From the NCBI RefSeq assembly GCF_019331795.1, contig NZ_JAHPZL010000007.1, forward strand, positions 90,597 through 154,596: a stretch of DNA of 64,000 nucleotides. The letters are read 5' to 3'. The notes beneath the pieces are model-generated. The model had not been told where the DNA came from. It worked only from the letters and a program-made list of their open reading frames with translations, and did not search any database. The translations under genes and the position numbers were made by a program. The first letter of the stretch is position 1; each line of letters opens with the position of its first letter. Positions 53,399 through 63,436 of this stretch are shown here, piece by piece. This DNA is from Austwickia sp. TVS 96-490-7B (lineage in GTDB: Bacteria; Actinomycetota; Actinomycetes; Actinomycetales; Dermatophilaceae).

Positions 53399-54871
53399 GT
53401 GACCACCAGTCGTCCCGCCGCTGTCGTCATCCTCGCCGCAGGCGAGGGGACGCGCATGAAGTCCTCCACACCCAAGGTGTTGCATCCGATCGGGGGTCGC
53501 TCCCTCCTCGGCCACGCCATCGCCGCTGCTCGCGGTCTCCAACCACACCACCTGGCCGTTGTCGTCCGCCACGAGCGTGACCGCGTCGCCGCGCATGTCG
53601 CCGACGTCGCACCAGACGCTGTCATCGCCGACCAAGACGAGGTCAAAGGCACCGGGCGTGCCACCGAATGCGGTTTGGACGCCCTTCCCAGCCCATTGAC
53701 CGGCACTGTCCTGGTCACGTACGGCGACGTACCGCTGTTGACCACCGACACCTTGGCCGCGCTGCTCGACCGCCACGACAGCGCCGGTTGCGCTGCCACC
53801 GTCCTGACCGCCCACGTCCAAGACCCCACCGGCTACGGCCGAATCCTGCGGGACTCTGATGGCACCGTGACAGGGATCGTCGAGCAAAAAGACGCCACCG
53901 AAGAGCAGCGGCAGATCACCGAGATCAACTCCGGGATCTACGCTTTCGACGGTGACCTGTTACGCGATGCGCTCGCGGAGGTCGGCACTGACAACGTCCA
54001 GGGCGAGAAATACCTCACGGATGTCCTGGGGCTGGCGCGGTCCCGCGGCTTGAGCGTGCAGACCCACCTCATCGAAGACCTCTGGCAGACCGAAGGCGTC
54101 AACGACCGGGTGCAGCTGGCCCGGATGGGCGCTGAGCTCAACCGTCGAGTCGTCGAGTCGCATCAGCGCGCCGGGGTGACCATCGTGGATCCGGCGACCA
54201 CGTGGATCGACGTGGACGTCACCATCGGGCAGGACACGGTGATCCAGCCCAACTGCCAGTTGTTGGGGGCGACGAGCATCGGCACCGAGGCTCGTATCGG
54301 GCCGGACTGCACGATCGAGTCCTGCGAGATTGGCGACGGGGCGGAGGTCAAACGCACCGAAGCTCATCACGCAGTGATCGGGGATGGCGCGACTGTCGGG
54401 CCGTTCAGCTACCTGCGTCCCGGCACCGAGTTGGGTGTCAAGGGCAAGATCGGTGGATTCGTCGAGACCAAGAACGCCCAGATCGGGGATGGCGCGAAGG
54501 TGCCGCACCTCACGTATTGCGGTGATGCTGTCATTGGTCCTGGGGCCAACATCGGCGCTGGCACGATCTTCGCCAACTACGACGGGGTCGCCAAACACCA
54601 GACGTACGTCGGTGCGGATTCCTTCGTGGGGTCCCAGACCGTCCTGGTGGCGCCAGTGTCTGTCGCCGATGGGTGTTACGTCGCCGCAGGATCTGCGCTG
54701 ACCGATGACACTCAGCCTGGGCAGATCGCCGTAGCGAGGGGCAGACAACGCAATATCGATGGGTGGGTGGCTCGACGTCGCGCCGGCACCAGGACCGATG
54801 CGTCCGCGCGAGCGGCGGCAGCGGCGACCGAGCAGACCGGCCAGACGACTTCGCAGGAGACCCAGAAGTGA
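53399..54871 (+). CDS. glmU: Bifunctional UDP-GlcNAc pyrophosphorylase/GlcN-1-P acetyltransferase
   Basis: A 490-residue enzyme making UDP-GlcNAc for peptidoglycan. The first half has VVILAAGEGTRMKSSTPKVLHPIGG, the second a left-handed beta helix of hexapeptide repeats (VIQPNCQLLGATSIGTEARIGPD and on) with the active-site region EAHHAVIGDGATVGPFSYLRPG. The GTG at 53399 gives the family-standard start TTSRPAAVV. TACGAT at 53286-53291 suggests a transcript start near 53299, leaving a ~100-nt leader. Overlaps prs by GTGA. Confidence 0.96.
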   Translation: MTTSRPAAVVILAAGEGTRMKSSTPKVLHPIGGRSLLGHAIAAARGLQPHHLAVVVRHERDRVAAHVADVAPDAVIADQDEVKGTGRATECGLDALPSPLTGTVLVTYGDVPLLTTDTLAALLDRHDSAGCAATVLTAHVQDPTGYGRILRDSDGTVTGIVEQKDATEEQRQITEINSGIYAFDGDLLRDALAEVGTDNVQGEKYLTDVLGLARSRGLSVQTHLIEDLWQTEGVNDRVQLARMGAELNRRVVESHQRAGVTIVDPATTWIDVDVTIGQDTVIQPNCQLLGATSIGTEARIGPDCTIESCEIGDGAEVKRTEAHHAVIGDGATVGPFSYLRPGTELGVKGKIGGFVETKNAQIGDGAKVPHLTYCGDAVIGPGANIGAGTIFANYDGVAKHQTYVGADSFVGSQTVLVAPVSVADGCYVAAGSALTDDTQPGQIAVARGRQRNIDGWVARRRAGTRTDASARAAAAATEQTGQTTSQETQK

Positions 54872-55848
54872 CCTCGTTGAAACGCACCACCGAGAAGAGC
54901 CTGATGATCCTGTCCGGCCGAGCGCATCCTGCGCTGGCTGATGAGGTCGCCGAATGTCTGGGTATCCACCCTGTCCCCACCACGGCTTATGAGTTTGCTA
55001 ACTCTGAGATCTATGTCCGTTTCGAAGAGTCGGTTCGTGGTTCGGATGCTTTCTGCATCCAGAGCCATACGGCGCCGATTAACGAGTGGATCATGGAGCA
55101 TCTGATCATGGTCGACGCCCTGAAACGGGCTTCGGCGAAGCGCATCACCGTGGTGCTGCCGTTCTACGGTTATGCCCGTCAGGACAAGAAGCACCGTGGT
55201 CGTGAGCCCATCTCCGCCCGATTGATGGCTGACCTCTTTAAGGCCGCCGGAGCTGATCGGCTCATCTGCGTGGATCTGCATACTGCGCAGATCCAAGGAT
55301 TTTTTGACGGACCGGTCGATCATCTGCAGGCGTTGCCGATCCTGTCTGATTATGTCGCCGGAAAATATGGCCATGAGCAGTTGGCCGTAGTCTCCCCGGA
55401 TGCCGGACGTATCAAGGTGGCCGAGCAGTGGAGCAAACGGCTCGGCGGGGCGCCGCTGGCGTTTATCCATAAGACTCGCGACATCACCCGGCCTAACCAG
55501 TCCGTGGCCAACAGGGTCGTCGGTGATGTCAAGGACCGGATGTGTGTGCTCGTCGACGACATGATCGACTCTGGGGGCACGATTTGTCAGGCCGCCGATG
55601 CCTTGCTGGCTGCTGGGGCCAGTGGAGTGGTCATCGCCGCGACCCACGCGATCTTCTCTGACCCAGCTGTCGAACGGTTGCGTCGTTCGCCGGTGCAGGA
55701 AGTGATCGTGACCAATACGCTGCCTATTCCTGCCGAGAAGCATTTCGACAAGTTGCAGGTGCTCTCGATTGCCCCACTGATCAGCCAAGCGATTCACGAG
55801 GTGTTTGAAGACGGATCGGTCACGAGCCTGTTTGATGCCCCCAACTGA
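54868..55848 (+). CDS. prs: Ribose-phosphate pyrophosphokinase
   Basis: A 326-residue PRPP synthase. FANSEIYVRFEESVRGSDAF, FYGYARQDKKHRGREPISARLMADL, DLHTAQIQGFFDGPVDHL and CVLVDDMIDSGGTICQAADAL (PRPP loop) are diagnostic. Coupled to glmU, the standard actinobacterial order. Confidence 0.97.
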   Translation: MTSLKRTTEKSLMILSGRAHPALADEVAECLGIHPVPTTAYEFANSEIYVRFEESVRGSDAFCIQSHTAPINEWIMEHLIMVDALKRASAKRITVVLPFYGYARQDKKHRGREPISARLMADLFKAAGADRLICVDLHTAQIQGFFDGPVDHLQALPILSDYVAGKYGHEQLAVVSPDAGRIKVAEQWSKRLGGAPLAFIHKTRDITRPNQSVANRVVGDVKDRMCVLVDDMIDSGGTICQAADALLAAGASGVVIAATHAIFSDPAVERLRRSPVQEVIVTNTLPIPAEKHFDKLQVLSIAPLISQAIHEVFEDGSVTSLFDAPN

Positions 55849-56151
55849 TCCGCCCGAACCCGGTCGGTTCGCACGGCATACGTCGTCGGGACCGGCCTCG
55901 GCTCGGATTTCTGGTGCTGTCCTCGGAGCAGATACCATGAACCGTTGCCTCGGCGAGGGATGATGCGCGGCCGCTCTGCGGTCTAGTGATCCGTGATCGA
56001 CGCGGCCCGGTTCGGGCATGGCCTTGTGGTTTGTGCTCGCTGCGGCGTCCGCGTGATGTCCCATTCCGAGGCTGCGTGACACTCACACCGGACGTTCCGG
56101 TGCCGTATCTGGGCAGGGTCGATGCCTTGTCCGTCCCCGAGGAGGTCGGCT
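55849..56151. other. Intergenic region between prs and rplY
   Basis: No gene or strong hairpin is visible. GAGGAGG at its right end (about 56139-56145) is the rplY ribosome-binding site; a promoter for rplY presumably lies here, but I cannot place it. Confidence 0.45.
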
Positions 56152-56754
56152 ATGGCCGAGAACACCACGATCGCTGCTGAGAAGCGCACCGAGTTTGGCA
56201 AGGGCGCGGCCCGTCGCGTCCGGCGTGAGCACAAGATCCCCGCCGTCCTGTACGGCCACGGCTCCGACCCGATCCACCTGAACCTGCCCGGCCACGAGAT
56301 GATGCTGGCCGTGAAGGTCCCCAACGCCGTGTTGACATTCGTCGTTGACGGTGAGGAGCACTTGGCCCTGGTCAAGGAGGTCCAGCGGGACGTCATCAAG
56401 CCGATCATCAAGCACATCGACCTGGTCGCGGTGCGTCGGGGCGAGAAGGTCGTCGTCGACCTGGTTGTCTCCACCGTGGGTGATGCAGCTCCGGAGACTG
56501 TCGTCAACGTGGAGACGCAGACCGTTCACGTCCAGGCGGAGGCCACGCACATCCCCACCGGCCTTGAGGTTTCGGTTGAGGGCTTGGCACCAGGCACCCA
56601 GATTCACGCCCGTGACTTGGTCCTGCCGACTGGCGTTGAGCTCGTCACCGAGCCTGACACCCTCGTCGTGAACGTCAGCCAGGCGATCTCCGCCGAAGCG
56701 CTGGAAGCAGAGCTGGGTGAGGCTGCGGAGTCAGACGAGGACGCCGAGGCCTGA
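56152..56754 (+). CDS. rplY: 50S ribosomal protein L25 (general stress protein Ctc type)
   Basis: A 200-residue protein of the long TL5/CTC form: residues ~1-90 bind 5S rRNA (EKRTEFGKGAARRVRREHKIPAVLYG), the rest is the beta C-terminal domain, ending in an acidic tail (LGEAAESDEDAEA). GGAGG precedes the ATG. A strong terminator separates it from pth. Confidence 0.96.
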   Translation: MAENTTIAAEKRTEFGKGAARRVRREHKIPAVLYGHGSDPIHLNLPGHEMMLAVKVPNAVLTFVVDGEEHLALVKEVQRDVIKPIIKHIDLVAVRRGEKVVVDLVVSTVGDAAPETVVNVETQTVHVQAEATHIPTGLEVSVEGLAPGTQIHARDLVLPTGVELVTEPDTLVVNVSQAISAEALEAELGEAAESDEDAEA

Positions 56755-56800
56755 TCTGGTCGAGAGGGAGGGTGGCCCAGGCTGCACTCCGACATCAGAG

Positions 56801-56838
56801 CTGAAGGGGGTGACCGTCGTGACGGTCACCCCCTTCAG
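56801..56838 (+). terminator. Terminator between rplY and pth
   Basis: CTGAAGGGGGTGACCGTC (56801-56818) is perfectly complementary to 56821-56838 with a 2-nt centre. Confidence 0.85.
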
Positions 56839-56902
56839 GGTGCAAAGCCTGGTGCCATCAGCCGTGGTCGGTGGCGTCGGCGTCCCCCGATAATCTGGGG
56901 CT

Positions 56903-57511
56903 GTGACCGAGATCTCAGCTACGAAGCCTCTGGACCCGGCATTGGTCGTGGGGCTGGGCAATCCGGGTGGGCAGTACGCCGGGAACCGACACAACGTGGG
57001 GGCAATGGTCCTGGATGCCATTGCCGAGCAGCATGGGGCCACGCTGCGCCGGCATCGGGCGCGGGCTTCTATCGCCCAGATTCGATGGGGCACCCTCCCC
57101 GGGGGACGCCCTGGCCCACAGGTGATCTTGGCGCGGCCGACGACCTACATGAATGAGTCTGGTGGCCCGGTGAAGGCCCTAGCGACGTACTATTCAGTGG
57201 CTTCGCCAGCAGTCGTGGTCGTGCATGACGACCTGGAGTTGGCCTTCGGTGAGGTGCGGTTAAAACGTGGCGGTGGTGAGGCAGGGCACAACGGGTTGAG
57301 GTCGGTCTCCTCGGCGCTGGGATCACGTGACTACTGTCGATTGCGCGTCGGGGTGGGTCGCCCGCCGGGGCGTCAATCTCCCGGCGATTTCGTACTGCGA
57401 GATTTCACTCCCGCTGAGCGCAAGGAGCTGCCGTTCGTCGTTGCGGATGCGGCGGAGTTGCTGGAAGCGTTGATCGTCCGAGGTCACACTGTGCTCGACC
57501 TCCCGCGGTGA
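56903..57511 (+). CDS. pth: Peptidyl-tRNA hydrolase
   Basis: A 202-residue enzyme that rescues peptidyl-tRNA. LVVGLGNPGGQYAGNRHNVGAMVLD (catalytic His), RPTTYMNESGGPV (Asn), VVHDDLEL and LKRGGGEAGHNGLRS are the family motifs. TAATCT (56891-56896) is 6 nt from the GTG start, a leaderless promoter. Confidence 0.96.
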   Translation: MTEISATKPLDPALVVGLGNPGGQYAGNRHNVGAMVLDAIAEQHGATLRRHRARASIAQIRWGTLPGGRPGPQVILARPTTYMNESGGPVKALATYYSVASPAVVVVHDDLELAFGEVRLKRGGGEAGHNGLRSVSSALGSRDYCRLRVGVGRPPGRQSPGDFVLRDFTPAERKELPFVVADAAELLEALIVRGHTVLDLPR

Positions 57512-57871
57512 CTGGGCATCGTCCGTCCGCGCATTCCCTTTGCGACCAGGGATGCTCATGTCGCGGTCCTGGCGTTGGCGCTGTGTGAGCACGGAGATGG
57601 CCCTCAACCAGATGCTGAGTCTGGGGATGCCTCTCGGCCCGTTCTGTCCGTCGGTCAGGGTACTCTTGGACCGGCGTTCGGCTGCCACTTCCGAACCGTC
57701 TGGGGAGACTTCTGGGGGTGCTTCGTCCATAGGGCGATGCGGTTCCAGGTGGTGAGTGGGAAGAGGGATCCGGCCATTCCTAGGTCCTGTCGTTGGGGGT
57801 AACGACAGGACCTGTTCGGGGAGGACGGCATCCATGCAGTGCATCTGTTCCAACTGGGAGGGGTTGGCAAC
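57512..57871. other. Intergenic region with a hairpin
   Basis: A 13-14 bp stem at 57781-57814 (TAGGTCCTGTCGTT, loop GGGGGT, complement) is the only clear structure. It stands about 270 nt after pth and 58 nt before the next gene, so it may be a terminator or a leader element of the exopolysaccharide gene. No gene seen. Confidence 0.5.
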
Positions 57872-59431
57872 GTGTCGATTCATGAGCGCGACATCGCACG
57901 ACACAATGATCGCGCCAGGCATCGTTCAGAGCGTCGGGGCGCCATGGTGGAGCGGCTGGAGGTGCCGGTCAACTCCACCGAGATCTTCGCACCGAGCTTA
58001 GGGGGGACACCGGAGCGAATCTCTCTGCGTAATGGCTGGTCACGTGCTTATCTGACCAGGTTGATCATCGTGGATGTCGCTGTCGGAGTCCTGTGCAGTG
58101 TGGCGGCGGCCATGATTCGCTTTGGGGATTCGGATCTGCAGGAGCCCTACCTGTGGATCGTCCCGGTCGTCGGCTTGTGTTGGGTGGCAGCGTTGGCCAT
58201 GGCCAATGCGTATGAACGCCGATATCTGGGCATCTCCACCGAGGAGTATCGCTCCGTTGGACGAGCCGTAGTGGGGATGCTGGCGCTGCTGGCGGTGGCG
58301 TCGTTCTTGACTAACTGGCAGTTGGCGCGGGCGTACGTTCTGGTATTGATGCCGTTGCTTCTGGTGAGTGGCCTCGCTACCCGCAGGCAAATGCGCCTGT
58401 GGTTGGGGCGACGCCGGGAAAAGGGCGAACTCATGCAGCGCACCGTGGTGGTGGGGCGTGCTGATGCGGCGGCGTCGTTGTTGCGCAGCATGCAGAACGA
58501 ACCGACCCAAGGGCTGTTGCCGGTGGCGGTATGCGCCTCAGGGATGGATGCCAGTTGGGATGCCACGAGTTCGATTGAAGGCGTCCCGGTGATGGGGACT
58601 CCGCGCGATGCGATCTCTGCAGCAGACTTGTACGACGCCGAGGTCGTCGCGGTGGCTTCACACCCTGACTTGGCGGGGAAAGCATTGCGGCGTTTGGCGT
58701 GGGCATTGGAAGAGCGCGGCGTCGAGTTGATCGTTTCTCCTGGGCTCCTTGACGTGGCTGGTCCTCGGATGTCGATCCGCCCGTCAAACAATTTGTCGCT
58801 GCTGCATGTGGAGCGGCCAGCCCATGCGACCCGGTCGATGTTCCTCAAGAGTGTGATGGACCGGACGTTGGCTTTCCTGCTGGTCTTGTTTCTCTCGCCG
58901 CTGCTGTTGACAGTCGCATTGCTGATCAAGATCACCGATCCAGGCCCGGTCTTTTTCATGCAAAAACGGGTCGGAGTCCGTGGCGAAATTTTCTTCATCT
59001 ACAAGTTCCGCACGATGTGTGTGGACGCTGAGAAGCGCTTGGAGGCGTTGCGCGCGCAGAGCGATGGCAATGGTGTCCTCTTCAAGATGAAGGACGACCC
59101 ACGAGTCACCCGGGTCGGCAAGGTGTTGCGGCGGTTCTCGATTGACGAGCTACCTCAGCTGTTGAATGTGCTCTTCGGCGATATGTCTTTGGTGGGTCCC
59201 CGTCCGCCGCTTCCGGCAGAGGTGGAGCAGTACGAGCCGGATGCGTTACGACGCCTGCATGTGCGACCGGGTATGACCGGGCTGTGGCAGGTTTCTGGCC
59301 GCAGCGATCTGAGCTGGGAGGAGTCTCTCCGATTGGATCTGCGGTACGTCGATAACTGGTCGCCGATTGGTGATCTGCATATTCTGATTCGCACGTTCCG
59401 TGCCGTGACGCACAGCTCTGGGGCCTACTGA
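57872..59431 (+). CDS. Polyprenyl-phosphate sugar phosphotransferase (exopolysaccharide priming enzyme)
   Basis: A 519-residue protein with about five membrane helices and a C-terminal bacterial sugar transferase domain: FFMQKRVGVRGEIFFIYKFRTM, RFSIDELPQLLNVLFGDMSLVGPRPPLP, RPGMTGLWQVSGRSDLSWEE. It transfers a sugar-1-phosphate to undecaprenyl phosphate to start polysaccharide synthesis (WbaP/WcaJ-like). The GTG at 57872 has GGGAGGGG upstream. No other polysaccharide genes are in the window. Confidence 0.93.
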   Translation: MSIHERDIARHNDRARHRSERRGAMVERLEVPVNSTEIFAPSLGGTPERISLRNGWSRAYLTRLIIVDVAVGVLCSVAAAMIRFGDSDLQEPYLWIVPVVGLCWVAALAMANAYERRYLGISTEEYRSVGRAVVGMLALLAVASFLTNWQLARAYVLVLMPLLLVSGLATRRQMRLWLGRRREKGELMQRTVVVGRADAAASLLRSMQNEPTQGLLPVAVCASGMDASWDATSSIEGVPVMGTPRDAISAADLYDAEVVAVASHPDLAGKALRRLAWALEERGVELIVSPGLLDVAGPRMSIRPSNNLSLLHVERPAHATRSMFLKSVMDRTLAFLLVLFLSPLLLTVALLIKITDPGPVFFMQKRVGVRGEIFFIYKFRTMCVDAEKRLEALRAQSDGNGVLFKMKDDPRVTRVGKVLRRFSIDELPQLLNVLFGDMSLVGPRPPLPAEVEQYEPDALRRLHVRPGMTGLWQVSGRSDLSWEESLRLDLRYVDNWSPIGDLHILIRTFRAVTHSSGAY

Positions 59432-59666
59432 CCTGGTCGGGGGTGAACCGTGGTCGGCCCTGGACGCGTCGAGACGACGTACCGGCCGGTCACAGACCTG
59501 TCGGGGGATCCAGATACTCTGAACGACGTCCGAGAAGCTGCTGGCGTCACCTGTGGGGTGACGCATTGGAGCGTAAGCCGTGGTGGGCTCACCGGTGACG
59601 GTGAGCCGTCGCGGTCAGCCGTCATTTCACGAGCACGCTGTGCTGTGATCCCTGACAGGAGAGCCG

Positions 59667-62600
59667 ATGACCCTGGAGTGTCTGGCGACCGCCTTGCTTG
59701 CCGACCAGGGGGTCCAGCGTGCGGTTGATCTGGCCGAGTCGGGGCAGTCGCTAGTCGACGTGGCAGTCGCTCCAGGGGCGCGTCCACCGTTAGCGGCGGT
59801 CCTTGCTGGAAGGCAGCCGGTAGGGGCGCCTTTAGTGCTCGTCACCGCGACAGGTCGCGAAGCCGATGACACCGTGACGGCGCTGCGGTCTTTCCTGCCG
59901 GCCGATGACGTCGTCCTCATGCCTAGTTGGGAGACGCTGCCGCACGAGAGGCTAAGCCCGCGCAGCGATACCGTCGGGCGGCGTCTGGCGGTGCTGCGTC
60001 GCATGGTGCATCCCGATCCGGAGGACTCGACGTACGGGCCGGTGCGGGTCGTGGTGGTGCCCGTCCGGGCGCTGCTTCAACCAGTGGTGACCGGGTTGGC
60101 GGAGCTGACGCCGGTGTCGGTGCGGGTCGGGCAGCACCATGACCTATCCGCCGTGGTCGAAGCTCTGGTGGCTGCGGCGTACGTGCGGACCGACTTGGTT
60201 GAGCGGCGCGGTGAGTTCGCGGTGCGGGGAGGGATCCTGGATGTGTTCCCGCCGACAGAAGATCACCCGGTGCGGGTCGAGTTTTTTGGCGACGAGGTTG
60301 AGCAGATCAGATTTTTCACGGTCGCCGATCAACGCTCTGTTGGTCTGGCCACGCATGGGCTGTGGGCGCCACCGTGCCGGGAGATTCTGCTCACTGACGC
60401 GGTCCGCGAGCGGGCCGCCGCCCTGATGAGTCAGCTTCCCGGAGTGGCTGACATGCTCGGCAAGATTGCCGCAGGGATTGCTGTGGAGGGAATGGAGTCG
60501 CTGGGGCCAGTCCTGGTGGAGGGAATGGAATCTCTCTTAGATGTCCTGCCGAAGGACTCCCGGGTCGTGGTGATCGAGCCTGAACGAGTGCGCGCCAGAG
60601 CACGAGACCTGGTGGCCACCAGTCAGGAGTTTCTACAGGCCAGCTGGGCCGGGGCCGCCGCTGGCGGAGCGGTACCCGTGGATCTGGAGTCGATGCTCGG
60701 CACCGGATCGTTCTGGACATTGGCGCAGACCCGCGAGCGGGCCATAGAGCTGGGGCTGCCCTGGTGGACCTTGACCGCGTTTGCCGCTGACGACGAACTG
60801 GTGGGCGACCTTGGCGGTGACGACGCCGTCGCTGTCACGGTGCCCAGTCGGGACCTCGATGGGTATCACGGCGATGGAGAGGCCATCCGGGCAGATCTGC
60901 GACGTTGGGCAGTGGAGGAACATCAGCGAGTTGTCGTTGTCACCGAAGGCGCCGGGCTAGGGCAGCGTCTCGCTGAGGTGCTTGCCGATCAGGGGGTGCC
61001 TGCCACCGTTGGTGAGATCGACCCGACGTCTGGACCGGTAGCAGGCGGGGTGCACCTGACCACCGGCTGCCTCCAGCGTGGTTTTGTCGCGCGGGGAGCC
61101 GACCTGGTCGTGGTCACTGAGGCTGATCTCCTCGGGCAGACTGGCACGGCCACAGCTGGTGGGTCGACCAGGGACATGCGGCGTATGCCGTCTCGACGCC
61201 GTCAGCAAGTCGACCCGTTGCAGCTGCGGCCTGGCGACTTCGTGGTGCACGAGCAGCACGGAGTGGGCCGGTTTGTGGAAATGACCCAACGCACTGTGCA
61301 GGGGGCAACCCGGGAATATCTGGTCCTCGAATATGCCTCCTCCAAGCGTGGGCAGCCGGGCGATCGACTGTTTGTCCCCACTGACCAGCTTGATCAGGTC
61401 ACTCGGTATGTCGGGGGAGAAGCTCCCACGCTGAACAAACTCGGCGGGTCGGACTGGTCTAAGACCAAGTCGCGAGCGAAGCGGCATGTCAAGGAGATTG
61501 CTGGCGAGCTGATCCGACTCTATTCGGCGCGGATGGCCACCCGCGGACACGCCTTCGCTGCGGACACGCCCTGGCAACGTGAGCTGGAGGACGCCTTCGC
61601 GTATATCGAGACCCCGGACCAGCTGAGTTCGATCGACGAGGTCAAAGCTGACATGGAGAAGGAGGTCCCCATGGATCGCCTGATCTGCGGGGACGTCGGC
61701 TATGGCAAGACCGAGATCGCGGTGCGCGCCGCCTTCAAAGCGATCCAAGACGGCAAGCAGGTCGCGGTGTTGGTGCCCACCACCTTGCTTGTTCAGCAGC
61801 ACCTGGTGACTTTCTCTGAGCGGTACGCCCAATTCCCGGTGCGGGTCAAAGCGCTGTCCCGGTTCCAGACCCCAGCTGAGTCGAGCGCGGTGATCGACGG
61901 TTTGGCGGACGGATCGGTGGATGTGGTGATCGGCACACATCGGCTGCTCAGCAGCAGCATTCGCTTCAAAGATCTCGGCTTGGTGGTCATCGACGAAGAG
62001 CAACGATTTGGTGTGGAACACAAAGAGCAGCTCAAAGCGCTGCGGACCAATGTGGATGTCTTGGCCATGTCAGCCACGCCGATCCCACGCACGCTGGAGA
62101 TGGCGGTGACCGGCATCCGAGAGATGTCGACCTTGGCCACTCCGCCGGAAGAGCGGCATCCGGTGCTCACTTTCGTCGGGGCGTACGACGAGAAGCAGGT
62201 GACTGCCGCGATTCGCCGGGAGCTGTTGCGCGAGGGGCAGGTGTTCTTCGTGCACAACCGTGTTCAGTCCATCGACAAGACAGCGGCCCGGCTGCGAGAA
62301 CTGGTGCCGGAAGCGCGTATCGGGACAGCGCACGGTCAAATGGGTGAGTCGCGCTTGGAGCAGGTCGTGGTGGATTTCTGGGAAAAGCGGTACGACGTCC
62401 TGGTGTGCACGACCATTGTCGAGACTGGTCTGGACGTGAGTAACGCCAACACTCTGATCGTGGATCGCGCCGATGTCCTGGGGTTGTCCCAATTGCATCA
62501 GCTGCGAGGCCGGGTGGGGCGAGGTCGGGAGCGGGCCTACGCCTACTTCCTGTATCCCGCAGGTCACACCTTGACGGAGACCGCCCATGACCGGCTGGCC

Positions 62601-63296
62601 ACGATCGCGTCACATACCGATCTGGGGGCCGGGATGGCGGTGGCGATGAAAGACCTGGAAATTCGTGGTGCAGGCAACCTCCTCGGCGGAGAACAATCGG
62701 GGCATATCGCTGGGGTCGGTTTTGATCTCTATGTCAGGCTCGTGGGGGAAGCTGTCGCGGACTTCCGAGACCCAGACCGGGTCGAGCAGCCCGTGGAGAT
62801 CAAGATCGAGCTGCCCGTGGATGCGCACCTACCCCACGAATACGTCCCAGGGGAGCGGTTGCGTCTAGAGGCATACAAGAAACTCGCTCAGGTCACTGAC
62901 GAAGCAGAACTCGACGAGATCGTCGCAGAACTCGTCGACCGGTATGGCCCGCTCCCGACGGCAGCGGAGAACCTTGTCGACGTGGCGCGGCTCCGAACCG
63001 TGGCCCGCGCGGCCGGGGTCGGCGACGTAGGGGTGCAGGGCCAATTCATCCGCTTTGGTCCGGTGGACCTCCCGGAGAGCAAGATCATGAGGTTGCAGCG
63101 ACTGTATAAGGGCACGGTCGTCAAAGCAGCGACCCGTACCATCCTGGTCCCCACCCCTAAGACAGCGCCGGTGGGTGGGCGACCGCTGCGGGACAAAGCC
63201 GTGCTTGACTGGGCCGCCCAACTCATCCGCACGGTGTTACTCACCGACCTGACCGTCACTGGGACGGCACCGACTCCGTCACGTGGAAAGCGTTGA
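59667..63296 (+). CDS. mfd: Transcription-repair coupling factor
   Basis: A 1,209-residue translocase that removes stalled RNA polymerase and recruits UvrA. The UvrB-like N-terminal part (EFAVRGGILDVFPPTEDHPVRVEFFGDEVE) is followed by the polymerase-interaction domain (QLRPGDFVVHEQHGVGRF), the helicase core with GDVGYGKTE (near residue 675), DEEQ, SATPIPRTLEMA and RGRVGRG, and a C-terminal TRCF domain. GGAGAG precedes the ATG. Confidence 0.97.
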   Translation: MTLECLATALLADQGVQRAVDLAESGQSLVDVAVAPGARPPLAAVLAGRQPVGAPLVLVTATGREADDTVTALRSFLPADDVVLMPSWETLPHERLSPRSDTVGRRLAVLRRMVHPDPEDSTYGPVRVVVVPVRALLQPVVTGLAELTPVSVRVGQHHDLSAVVEALVAAAYVRTDLVERRGEFAVRGGILDVFPPTEDHPVRVEFFGDEVEQIRFFTVADQRSVGLATHGLWAPPCREILLTDAVRERAAALMSQLPGVADMLGKIAAGIAVEGMESLGPVLVEGMESLLDVLPKDSRVVVIEPERVRARARDLVATSQEFLQASWAGAAAGGAVPVDLESMLGTGSFWTLAQTRERAIELGLPWWTLTAFAADDELVGDLGGDDAVAVTVPSRDLDGYHGDGEAIRADLRRWAVEEHQRVVVVTEGAGLGQRLAEVLADQGVPATVGEIDPTSGPVAGGVHLTTGCLQRGFVARGADLVVVTEADLLGQTGTATAGGSTRDMRRMPSRRRQQVDPLQLRPGDFVVHEQHGVGRFVEMTQRTVQGATREYLVLEYASSKRGQPGDRLFVPTDQLDQVTRYVGGEAPTLNKLGGSDWSKTKSRAKRHVKEIAGELIRLYSARMATRGHAFAADTPWQRELEDAFAYIETPDQLSSIDEVKADMEKEVPMDRLICGDVGYGKTEIAVRAAFKAIQDGKQVAVLVPTTLLVQQHLVTFSERYAQFPVRVKALSRFQTPAESSAVIDGLADGSVDVVIGTHRLLSSSIRFKDLGLVVIDEEQRFGVEHKEQLKALRTNVDVLAMSATPIPRTLEMAVTGIREMSTLATPPEERHPVLTFVGAYDEKQVTAAIRRELLREGQVFFVHNRVQSIDKTAARLRELVPEARIGTAHGQMGESRLEQVVVDFWEKRYDVLVCTTIVETGLDVSNANTLIVDRADVLGLSQLHQLRGRVGRGRERAYAYFLYPAGHTLTETAHDRLATIASHTDLGAGMAVAMKDLEIRGAGNLLGGEQSGHIAGVGFDLYVRLVGEAVADFRDPDRVEQPVEIKIELPVDAHLPHEYVPGERLRLEAYKKLAQVTDEAELDEIVAELVDRYGPLPTAAENLVDVARLRTVARAAGVGDVGVQGQFIRFGPVDLPESKIMRLQRLYKGTVVKAATRTILVPTPKTAPVGGRPLRDKAVLDWAAQLIRTVLLTDLTVTGTAPTPSRGKR

Positions 63297-63436
63297 TCAT
63301 CGAGCGATTTCCCCGCTGATCCTCTTCCGTCCACCCGAGTGGGCTGGCAGGGTGGGAGCACTGATCTCAGGTCGGACTCCCTATGTCCACACCTGAGACG
63401 TGATGCTGCCCGTGTGCCCCAGCCAGGAGGATGTCC

